40,505 nt of DNA from Rickettsiales bacterium (GTDB taxonomy: Bacteria; Pseudomonadota; Alphaproteobacteria; Rickettsiales; UBA1997). Position 1 is the stretch's first letter, and the number at the start of each line of letters is the position of its first letter. A program made the translations under genes and the position numbers. Shown here one piece after another: positions 27,714-39,700 of the stretch. The stretch spans positions 1 to 40,505 of the forward strand of contig JADHOZ010000003.1 of assembly GCA_016778745.1 (NCBI GenBank), given 5' to 3'. The notes beneath the pieces are model-generated. The model did not search any database. It worked only from the letters and a program-made list of their open reading frames with translations, and had not been told where the DNA came from.

Positions 27714-30700
27714 GTGCCTGGAGAAAGTCAATTAAAAAACAAGATAGAAGAATATAAAAATGGCGGCTCCAGGGCGCGTATGTTACGCGAGATGGCGGTA
27801 CTTGATATTGGCGCATTGGCAACGACTGATCTGAATCAAATAGAATTTGAATTTGATACAAAAAATCCTCGTAAGCTAAAAAGTAAGCAGTCAGGAAAAT
27901 ATTATGAGTATTATCGAGATCCTTCCATGATGGTTGCGATCTATCAATGCTTGTTTAGAAGTTTAAATAAAGATGTTAAAGAGTTTTTGCAGACTTTAGA
28001 TGAAAAATTGAAAATATTTGATGCGAATGGTGTTTTGGACGAGGTGGCAAGTCGATATCACAAGTCGTTGGTGTTTACGGATTTTATTAAACGAAAAAGA
28101 GCAGATGCAGATATTAGGATTGAACAAGAAGATTTGGATCATATTTTTCAATTTATTGTTGCCAATAAGTTATCTATCGAGGAAGCGCGAGGAATTTTAG
28201 GGAATACTTTTGCTGACGCGGAGATTGGTGACGATGTGAAAGCAAAAATCAAGGGATTCTTTTGTGATTATTTACAAAGTAATTTGCAAGAAATTGGTTG
28301 GTTTAATGCGGGATCCGAGGATGTTAAGCACGAGGCAGGAGATGTAGTTACTGAAAATATAGGTGTGGTTCGTTCTTTTGAAACAATAAAAAGCGGGTTT
28401 GATGGAGAACTGGTTAATGCTTGTAATATTGATGAGGTTTTTAACCATTGTCAGGCAGAATATGATAGGGTTTTTAAAGAGCAATATAATGCCAAGATGT
28501 TGTATTTTCTTTTTATTATTATGGATGAAAGGCATGAATATAGGTCAAGACAATATGGAGCGGATTGGGGTGAGTATCATAAATGTGTTGCAGAAATAAA
28601 TGATCTTTTGGCGGATCCCAATTTTGATGTTAAGGATTATTTTAAGCAATATGGCGTTAATATTCATGACTTTGATTTTCTTGAAAAAATTGATTTATCT
28701 GACTCGAAGATCGTATATTCGATAAAAACGGAATTGAAGGGCGCTTCAAAACGTGTTAACTATGGTGATGATCTGAGATTTTTAGGTTCCCCGATACATC
28801 AATATATTTTAGAATATGATTTAAAAAGATTCAGTTCCTATGATATTGTGGATAGGGAAAATAGACGGGATAGAAGTGAGGTTGAGAGAAAATTTAAGAG
28901 TTATTATAGAGATTTTTATGATAGTTTTACGAATCGAGACGAGTTTGGCTTTGCGCTATTAAAAACACAAATAGCGAGTATCAATAAAAAAGAAAAAAGA
29001 GGGATTTTACGAAATTCACAAAAGGTCATGGGTGATCGGAGTGCTGATATTTATGTTAATTTGAGCGATAATGTGCGTGTTTCAAAATTCTACGAGCTTC
29101 CGCTAAGTAGTGATGATAGAGAATCTGTAATTGGAAAAGTAGTTTTATTTGATGTGGTTTTAGAGGAAGAATCCATCGCGGCCATTAATGATGATGACGA
29201 ATTGCGAGGTCTTGTTACGGGTCGACAAGAATACGAATATCAAGGAATTAGATATGTTGAGATTGGCTTTAATTCTTTGAATGAAAGCCAGCAAAATAAA
29301 TTGTTAGATATTATCAATCGTTTTCCTAGGGTTGATATTAGATATATTGATTATCTTGATGATGATCATTTTGATTATGATTCTCGTGATGCGCAAAAAA
29401 ATATAAAAACGCGATCATTTATTAATATCAATAAAGCGGCAGAAGCTGAGTTAATCTCGATCATTCAAAACCCCGATTATACGGAGAAATTTGCAAAATA
29501 TTGTCGGAATCCAAAATATAAATCGCTAGCTGCTTCGATTCTTTCTCTGAGGGCAAAAAATCAGGAGGTTGACGATATTGATGTGATTTATAAAAAGCTA
29601 TTAGAGCATGCTTATGAAAAATCTCTATTAAAAGATGAGCGTGACATTTACATCACACCAAATCTTGATCTTGGTTGGGGTGAGGGTGATGATTATTTGG
29701 ATGCAAGTGCCATCGTTCCTATCTTTGAAGAAATTATTGCCTCGGGAAAAAACATCAGTGCTAATTCACTGCACTTATCTCTAGCTGATGGTAGTGATTT
29801 TCGATGGGCGCTTGATGAATTAAAACGAAGAATTTCCGATAAAGATGATTATTTAGATTTAAAAGGTCGCCCTTTTCCAATTGCTCAGCTTGTGATAAAT
29901 TGTAATGATTTCTTAATGGATGGTGTTAGTGACATTGCTGAATTTCAAAAGAGGTTATCCGAGACTCTTGCTGGTTTCGATGCTCTTGGTGTTAGAAAGT
30001 TGCGTATCAATTCTGGTTTTGGTAAGTTAAACCAAATAGGCATCGATGCAAAGATTTTTGGAGAAATTTTAGATGCGGCATTACTCGATGTAGGGGTAGA
30101 GGTTTCCTTTGAATATTGTTATCAAAGTGACGAGTCTGTCGTTACTAAAGAAAAAGCAAGAGTGAGTGCAGTTAAACAGCGACGAATTCAGGCTAAATTA
30201 ACAGATCCAGATGATTTAAATATTTATCGAAAGATTGAACCGGAAGGCGAAGATCCAGATGAAAAACATTATTCAAAAGGACATCAATTTTTATTTGGCT
30301 CGGCTTCTTACTCAGAAGAAGCCGAGGTTCATGAAGATCAGGAGCAAGAGCAAGAGATGGAAGTCTATGTTGATCAAAATGAGATTGAAGATTATAGTGA
30401 TAAGGTTGAAGAAGGAGTAAGTTTTGAAGATGAAGATTTGGTATCTAAAGAAAATATTGCCTTGAGAATGGCCCTTTCTTCAAAAGATAGAGCTTATTTT
30501 GCTGTGCCTAAAACAATTTCTCAATTACCAAAAGAATCAATACAAGATATTTGGGACGAAATCACTGGTGGTAGTGCCGCTTTTAATGATCAAAGTAAAA
30601 AACTATCAAATGATGATTTTAGAATTGACAAGATGACAAAAAAGGCTGCGTTAATGTTATTAAAACATAAAGTGGATGGTAGGTTTGCTGGTGGTTTAAA

Positions 30701-33700
30701 CTTAAGGCGTTTGCCACAAGGTTTTTATATGGCAAGAAATCTGTTAGATAATAAAATAATTTTGGATTTTGATATTACTAGAAGAACGAAAGATAGTGCC
30801 TTTATAATGGATTTTGCTGATATTGATTCTGTTTTATGTGATGAACCAGGTGCTGCATATAAAAAAGAGATTAATGACCTAGTTAATGAGATTGTTGCAG
30901 ATATTTCTTTGAGAAATGAAGGGAGTGATGAATTTGCGGAGCTTTTACACACAAATTTATTTCGAGATTTAGCAGAGGAAGAAATTGATATTGTTCCTGA
31001 ATCTAAGTTTTTAGAAGTCTTAAACAAGGTAAAAAATATTTCGCAAAGTGAATTTAATCTATTGCTTCATCTATTAAAAAATAATCTTGAGGTTGCTCCG
31101 CGTGCTAATGCTATTTTATTGGTAGAATCATTTTTAACATTAAAAGATAAGCTACATGGTCACGGCGTGGTAATTCAAGATGATATTGTGCCAGCAATTA
31201 AACAAAAAGAAGATCTTAGAGCTCTAAGTTACAGAATATTAGAGATATTGAAATATGTAGATAAGGAAGGAGTGTGTGAGGTAGCAAGAGAAAGTCCACA
31301 GGGTTTAAAACAAAGGATCTTTAATGAGATGCTACAAGGTAAGATATCCTTGGCCGAACATGGTATGTATCACGCTCTTTATTGTGACGGATTGATTAAT
31401 TTTGATGCTGCTTTAGCAATTGACGGCAGTGAAGTTGGCATTGGTGAATATGACGACAAAATATCATATTTGGTTTCAGAGAAATCTTTGTTTCGATTCT
31501 TAGCTAATAATTTGGCTAAACACGATGTGGAAGACAAAGACCTTCAAAAAGCAACAATATTATTTTTGCGATATGTAGTGACCCCAGTGCAAGACAGAGT
31601 CAATGAATTTAAAGTGAGCTATGAAAATGCCAAGGCTTTTATTGGTGATTTTGGAGTTGGTTTGGATCCTAAAAAAGGTCTTAGGATTATAAAACTATTT
31701 CTTGACTTTAAGGTAAAGCATTATGAGCAAGGGTTAAATCTGGTAAGTAATTTAAACGGCGTAGAGGATTTGGATGTATTTTGTGATATTGTTAACCAAT
31801 TAAAGAGCCTCAGACCTTCATTTACTGATATTGCTAGACTGGCAAAATTATATGCGCCATTAGACCCTGAGCAAAAGGCGGACTTTGCTAAAAATATCTC
31901 TGATATTGTTTCTATTCAGCCGGATTGGCGTTATTTCTCGCGTATTATTGAAAATTTAGTAACACATACTGCCGGTCGCAATTATAGTTTTAGCGAGATT
32001 TGTAGTGCTATTCAATTGCCTCCTTTAGATGATAGATTTGAAAGAGATGATTATCATAAAAAATTCTTAGCCGCGACGTTATTGAAAAAAAGTGAAGAGG
32101 ATCACCAAAATATAACGGATGTACCCTGGAGTGAAATTGTTGGAGGTTTGGTTCATCCTGAGGGGGATTTAGTTCATCCAAAGCTGAAAACGCCAGATTC
32201 ATTAATTCCTTTCGATGACTTTAAAACTTTAAATTATAATAATTTAGGTTCATATCCATATATTGAATCTAGTGAATTAGTAGGATTTAATTATGATTAT
32301 TTCTCGCTTGATCATATTAAGTTGCAATTTCAAGAAGGGGAAGATTTACGCGTTATTGATGCATATTACAAACGAAAGACTAACGATTGGTCATTTACGT
32401 TAGAGCTGAAGAATGAAAGCGGTGCTCGTTCAAGAATGGGAGCAAAATATCTGAATTTCTTAAATGAGTTTGATACGGCATTTAGAATTGATTTTTTAAG
32501 GGTTTTTATTGGTGATAAAAAAGTAAAACTGAAAGAAGAGAGATTATTGAGAGATGTTGAAAAAAATATCGATGGTTTTTTTAAGAAGTTTTTGGCTTTT
32601 GATTACCGTGACGATAGAGATGGAGTGATTAAAAAATATAATGTTTCAGTATCATCAAGGCAACAAATATATGCTACGTCTTTCAAAGTGCTTGCCAAAT
32701 TATATCATAAATTTCCTAGTGATGCGCCAGTATTAATTGGTGCCTTTTATGGTGGTAGATTTGATCAATATCAAAAGGGTGATGACAAAATTAAGTTTTT
32801 ACACTACCTCGGTGAGTTTTTAGATGTGTGTTCGCGAGATTTTTCTCTTAACTTGTTCGAAAAATATGCATCGCTACGTTTTAATCAAAAGATTACAGAT
32901 AAACTTGTCGGTGATGAAGCTGTTAAAAAATTCCTACTTAATATTGTTGATAATGAGTTTGTCAGTGATGATGTTAAAACAGGTATGCTAGATTTATTGG
33001 CTGTTGACTCCCATAAGCCCAATATGGTTGCTTTTACTGGAACACATTCTTCTTCTGGTTTAGGATTGATTGTCGATGTTAATCAAAATCTGATTGATAA
33101 AATTTCAAGTAAAAAACATGTTAATCAATATAATATCAAAGCGAGACCTTTAAAAGAAGGAGAAGAAAATAAAATCAGATTCGCTTATGAAGTTGGATCA
33201 CGTAAATTTAAAAGATGGTCTAAGCAAAAATTGCTAAATAATGATGTATTGTTAGTCAGTTTAAAATTGCCAATTACGTCATCAAAGGAAGTATCGCAGA
33301 TAGTTTATGATATTGATGATTTTGGCACTCATATCAGTATAGATGTTTTAAAGGAAGTTGATAGTGATGATGTGATAGGATTTTTTGTATCTGGTCATCA
33401 ACATTATGTTAGATGCGCTGATCTGAGGAAATATTGTGAGAGGTTGGGCGAGATGACAATCATAGATTTTAAAAACAATATTGCTAACGCCATAAAACAT
33501 AAGGATGCGGTTATTATTTATAAATTTAATAATAAAAAGAGAGCCTTGCCAATCTCTGAATTATCAGATGATATTACTATTCGCAAAAAACAAATAAGTG
33601 ATCTTGTGGCGATTAATTCTGGCAGGTTTTTAGATGTTGATAAAGAATTCTTATCATCCGTACACAAAAAGATATTGGCGCATAATAAAGGATTTAAATA

Positions 33701-36700
33701 TAAAGATTTTTTAAAAAGTTTCAAAGAGGTGATATCTGTTATTGATGCAATAGACGATCAACTCTACGTGGCAAGTGAAGATGAAAATCTAGTAAAGAAA
33801 TTTCCGGGTTTAGATGATGCAATAGTAGGGCATAAAATTAGAAATTATGCTAATTTTTATAAGAGACGATTTTATGATTTATTGAATCAACTTTTGGAAT
33901 ATGACGATGATGTTGCGCTGGAATGTGTGAAGAAGATTGAAGAAATATTTAAAAGTTCTCACATTAGAAGCCTTCCTGGCAATGTTTATATTAAGGATAT
34001 CAAAGATTTATTTACGCAAAATTTAGAAACTTTTTGGAATTCAAATGGCGATGTTGAAATATTATTCTTAAGAGCAAAAAAAGTAATTGATAATTGCAAA
34101 GGAAAGGAATTAGAAGTCTTGGATCGCTATGTTTCCGACGATGAGACAGTTAAACACATCATGCATTATGATGTAAAAGTGGATGCGATATATTTAAAAA
34201 TTAAGAATGCTATTCAAAATAGTTCAGGACTTGGTAATTATAAAGATAGAGTTTTAACATTTGTGAATGGTATTTTTTATCAAAATGTCAATATTTCTAA
34301 CAGAGTATTATTTAAGCGTTTAGTTGTTGAAAAGTTAGGCGATAAGGTCATAAATTTGATAGATTCCTTATCAGACGAGCTACGCAGTGCTTCCGTAGAA
34401 CAAGCCTTAACATTAGTTAAACAATTTGAGAATAATCAGATATTTGTTGATCTTGATAGAGATCCAAATTTGAATATTGATTTTATAGAGCTTGAACAAT
34501 TTGACGACTCTAAGACAGACTTAGCCAATTATATCGATACATTAATAGGCAATCCGGAAATATCGCAAAGTATCAAAGAGCATTTATCGGTTGTCGATGC
34601 TAAAAAATATCAGTATTTTGTGCTTGGTAAATCAGATTTGATGGTGCGAATTCAAGATAATGTTAATAAGCTAAAATCAGAGCAAATAAGTAAAAAAGAA
34701 TCTATTGCTTGTAAGTTGGATATGTTAGCACTTCTTCGTGAATCTTATCGAAGAGTGCATGGAAAATATCCATATACGACACAATTATTGCCACTGATTT
34801 ATTTTGTGACGGCACAAGATAGTCAAGCTGCGAATGAGAATTTTTCTAAAATAATGGCAGAAATTAGTACGGGGCAGGGGAAAAGTTTGTTGTCGTCAAT
34901 TTATGTATCTTTCCAAGCACTTAATGGCAAAGCATCTCACGTAACGTCGTCTACAGACGTGTTGTCAAAACGAGATTTCAGAGAAAATCAGAACTTCTAC
35001 AGCTATTTAGGCTTAAAATCTCATTATATTGATAATAAAGGCGTCAATCCAAATGGCGATGAAGAAGATGTTAAATATGAAAAAGGTAGAATTTACCACT
35101 CTACTGCGAGTAATTTTTACTTTTTTCTTAGTAAAAATAGACTGTCCGGCGAAGAGCTAGATGTTGATATAGGTGATAGATCCTGGCTTTCTGATGAAAC
35201 AGATACACTACTAGATAATAAAACATTGTGGCGTTTATCTGTTAACGGTAGTGGGGGTGATGACTTAAGGGAATTTTATTATTTTGTAAATGATTTTTAT
35301 GATAACAATGCAGAGCGTATTGACAGAATTTTATCTGGAGGAGAGCCAAATAGTAGAATAGTCTCGGAGTTTAAGGAAAAGTTGGAGCGAGAATATGAAG
35401 ATTTATTTAGTTACTTTAAATTTAATATTTGCGTTGGCAGTGATAAAATAGTCGATGACAAAATAGCTTTACTACTTTCTTCGGCTAAAAAAGCGGCGCA
35501 TTATACTGAGGATAATGACTTTACGATTCAGCAAATTTTATTAGATGGCGTGACATATAATTGTGCCAGAATATTGAAAAAACCATCCAACGAACCAGAT
35601 CTTTCTTCGACGTGGGGAGATGGGGTTCATCCTTTATTGCATGCCAGGTTAGAAAGAAGTAAAAATATTGGCCGATTTATCCTGGACAAAGAAAATGTTG
35701 CCATCACTAGCGGTACACCAAAGCAGTTGGTTGAATATTGCGGTAATTTTGTGGGTATTACAGGTACTATGGGAAGGAAAGAAGATTTAGAGCTAATTTC
35801 CAATCAATTTGGTATCAGCCACGCTGTTAAAGTGCAGCCACATCAACTGCTGAAACGAAAAGATATGGGATCTGTTCTAATTGATGGCGGCTTAGAGACA
35901 GATGAAACGCTACCTTTTAATGATAAACAATTCACTAAATTACGCAAAATATTAAGTGGCCAAGATAAATTTAAGTCATCCAACCCTCATGGTATTAATC
36001 ACAATCGCGTCAATAATCAGCCGGTTCTCATTATTTGTGAAAATGTAGCAGAAGCAAAACTTCTATACCAAGAACTTGGTAAAAATGCCATCGAAGATAT
36101 TGAGTTGCAAATCATTGATGGATCAGAGAGTGATATTGAAATGGAAAAAAAGATCAAAAAAGCTGGTCGTAAAAATGTCGTAACTATTTCGACCCCAATA
36201 TCGGGTCGAGGAACTGATATTAGAGTAAGTGCGGATGCAAAAAAAGAAGGTCTCTACACTATTTTAATGTCAGTCTTTAATGAAAGAGAAACAGCGCAAG
36301 CCGAAGGTAGAAGTGGTAGAAATGGTGATGAAGGTAAAACAATTTCGTTAATCAATGCCAATAAGAAAAATATTAAGGAGGCTTTACAAAAGGTTGATTT
36401 TGATGAAGAAGGTCAAAGAAAATATTTAGATTCGCAAGAAAGGATTCACCAATTACGGGAGGTATTATTTGCTAAGCACAGAGAGAATTTAAAAAAGCAA
36501 GTTGCAGAATCGGTGTTGATTGAGGAAAAATATCGCGAATTTTGTTTTTATCGATCTGAATTCTTAAAACAAGCTAAGTTAGCGCAAATGACAGACGTTA
36601 CTTCCTTGACGCGGGAAATGGAAAATCTATTTGCGAATTTCCTAAATAATGATATGTCGGTTTGTTTGAAGAAATATAAGATGGAAGACGGGAAGTTTGA

Positions 36701-39700
36701 TAATGATCAATTTGCTGAAAATGTTACTAATTTGGTAGAGCAGAGGTTTGAATTATTTTTGCAGTTAAGATTATTTCCTTTAATGAAGGTTAAATGCGAA
36801 AAAATAGAAGAATTGCCAGCTATTAGTCAGGAATTTAAAAAGCACGTTCAAGGGCGAGTTCAAAATAAAATGTTGGCTTTGCAACAAAAAATTGATACTT
36901 ATAAACCACTTGCTCCAAGTCAACCAAATGAAAAAAGAGAAAAATATAGTAGCGATGATGAGCTTTATGGCATCACAGGGTTATATTTAAGACAGCGCGA
37001 TCCTGCGCCTGCGGATGATCTTATAAAAGATATTTATATTCAAGCCGAAGGTGAGGTACAACATTATCAGTACAAACCTTTAAGCTTCGATGGATATTAT
37101 AGTCATGTGCAACAGCATATGATTCACTTCGCCGATTTGGCATCAGCAGGATTTAGAAAAGTTTATTTAGGAACGCAAGATGATAGTGTTGCGCAAGGTG
37201 ATATTAGCCGAGAGCGTGATTCCTCTGGATGTTATATTAGTAAGGTTGATGAAGTTGATGAAGTTGATGAAATGGTACATAATAATATTTTGGCTATTTA
37301 TGGTGTTAATGATGCGGTGTTAATGAAAAATCCTCATGGCGCACAGATTGTGTTATTGCCAATGTGCGAGGATATTGAAAAATCTAAAAAGATAATCAGA
37401 GTTTTTTTTGGAAGATATGACTTAACGTCTAATATTGAATGTATTGCTCCTTTGCATGATGGTAGCGTTGCAATTATTAATTCCTCTACCCTTGGAATAA
37501 AAAAACGTCATGGCAGCCCAGTTATACCGGGGGGTGCATCGGGTAGTGATAACAGAAGGGGAAATTCCAACATATTTGATCGAGGAGCACGTGTTGACAT
37601 AATAGATGATAGTGCTTCGTTTCAGTCTTGGAACACATTCCAAACTAAGATTGCTCAATATTGTCACGACACACTTCTAGATCATGAAAGATTATCAGAG
37701 TTTCAAACACAAAATCTGTTTATCCGCTCATATATTGCTGGTGGTTTGGATAAGGTTGATGTTAGTGGTGACATTACATCTGATTTTAGAAACAAGCAGT
37801 TAATTGCTGATAATAAAGCTTATGGCAGAGCCATCTCTCACATCGCTAGAATAAATGACGGAACGTTTGGTGTTGCAAATGTTAGTATAGCTAGTTTAGA
37901 TGATGTGAGTGTTCTAAGCGCCTTTGATAATTCTTGGTTGGCGCAATATGTTGTTGAAATTCAAACTATATTGCAGAAATTGCATCATAGCATCAAATTT
38001 TCTCATTTAAGAGGTGATGAGTTTGAAATTTCTTGTGATAGTGCAGGTAATAGATTAATTGAAACAATAGCATATACATTTGGTGGGGATGTCAACAAAA
38101 CCCCTGACAATAGATATCGAATCTCTTTAAAAGGAATAAATGAGAGAAATAAATTCCTTAATAATATATTACGATCTACTCAATTATTGCCACCTGGCTT
38201 TAATGATGATGATAGCGATAATTTATCGCGAAGTTACAAAGATATTATTTTTAATACAGTAATAGAAAAAGCTCAGATTTCTTATAGAGAGAAAGTTGGA
38301 AGAGTTCAAAGAGGTGATGATGGTAAGATTACGGAAGAATTTAAAGCAAATATCAAAGCGCGTTTTGATGCCGCAAGGGGTGATGAAGATAGAAAGAGTT
38401 CAATGTCTTTGCGACATCTAGAATTATTTTTAGAAATTAATAAAAGAATAATTGAACGTTCTTCTGCTGCCGTTAGCGAATTAGATAGAGTTACTTTAGA
38501 TGATAAATATACTTTATATTGCAATATTGATAATGGTGTTACTGTAAATGATGATCAAACACTAGGGGAGTTGGTGAAAAAAACTTCGGTAGCAGACTAT
38601 GCCGCTACCATTACTGCAGAAGCAAAGATGGCGAGTGATTATGATCGCAACGTTAAGGCTGTCGCCGATTCTTCATTGCAAAATAGGGAGTCTAGAGAAA
38701 ATGAAAAGAAGAAAATCAAGGAACGCTACAAAACTCTAAGTGTGAATAATGCAAAAAATTCCAATCCAGGACATAGCATTGTTGATACTATTGTGAAAGA
38801 TTTTAAGGAATATGCTAAAGGCAAGGTTGGGGAATTTAGATCATTGGGCATTGATGTTGAGGGAGACTTGCTAAAAAATATTGATAAAGACAACATTGTT
38901 GCGAAAGATCAAATAATCCAGAAATATAATCGTGTTGCAAAACTCATTGTTGATATTAATGCGATATTAAGGAAATTTGACTGTAATAATGTCAATTATC
39001 AAAAAGGTGAACAATATTTAAGGCGTTTACGATCAAAATTACGGGTTGATGAAGATAGTATTACCAAGCTTGATGAGAGTACAAAAGAAGCTATTGATAA
39101 GGAAGATAGTTTGTCAGAAGTAGCTGGAAAATATAGATTTAATAGCTTTGAAACATTGCGAGAGACGATAAAAGATGAAATAAATTCAAAGCTAGAGGAG
39201 GCTAATAAAGCCAATATTATTTCTTCAAATCATTCTACTATTAATGTTGATTTTGCCGGTCATAAAAAGACGTTAGAATTATATAATTCCAGAGTTGGCG
39301 TAAGGGATATATTAGTAAAATTTTATGAAAAAATAAATGCTATTGATTCTCTTAACTCAAATAGTGAGGAGTTAACGCAAGAAATAGTCGATTTGTTTAG
39401 CGATAACGGTGTGATTAATGTTGCCAATTTTACTCCTAATATAATTTCTAAGTTAGGCGAGGGGATTGGCAAAGATGAGTTGCAACAATTTATCAATGAT
39501 TTTAAAGGTAATCCAGATATTGCAGATATTTTAAATGATGAAGTTATTAAAACATTAGTAAAAGATATTGGGACTAGACTTAGTGGGAAGAGGGCGGCAT
39601 TACAAGGTAATGAAACAAGAGTTCAAAATGATTTGGATAAGATAGTTCAAATTATTAATGATTTAAATTCCGGCTCTGTATTTTCTTATGAAGTTGAACA

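Noticed and set aside
28018-39214. Short ORFs on both strands in the last 12 kb (e.g. 28018-28200, 28272-28535, 30725-31027, 33518-33724, 37422-37667, 38306-38524, 38999-39214)
   Set aside because: All lie within the giant continuous frame that carries the SecA-like motifs; they are shadow ORFs.
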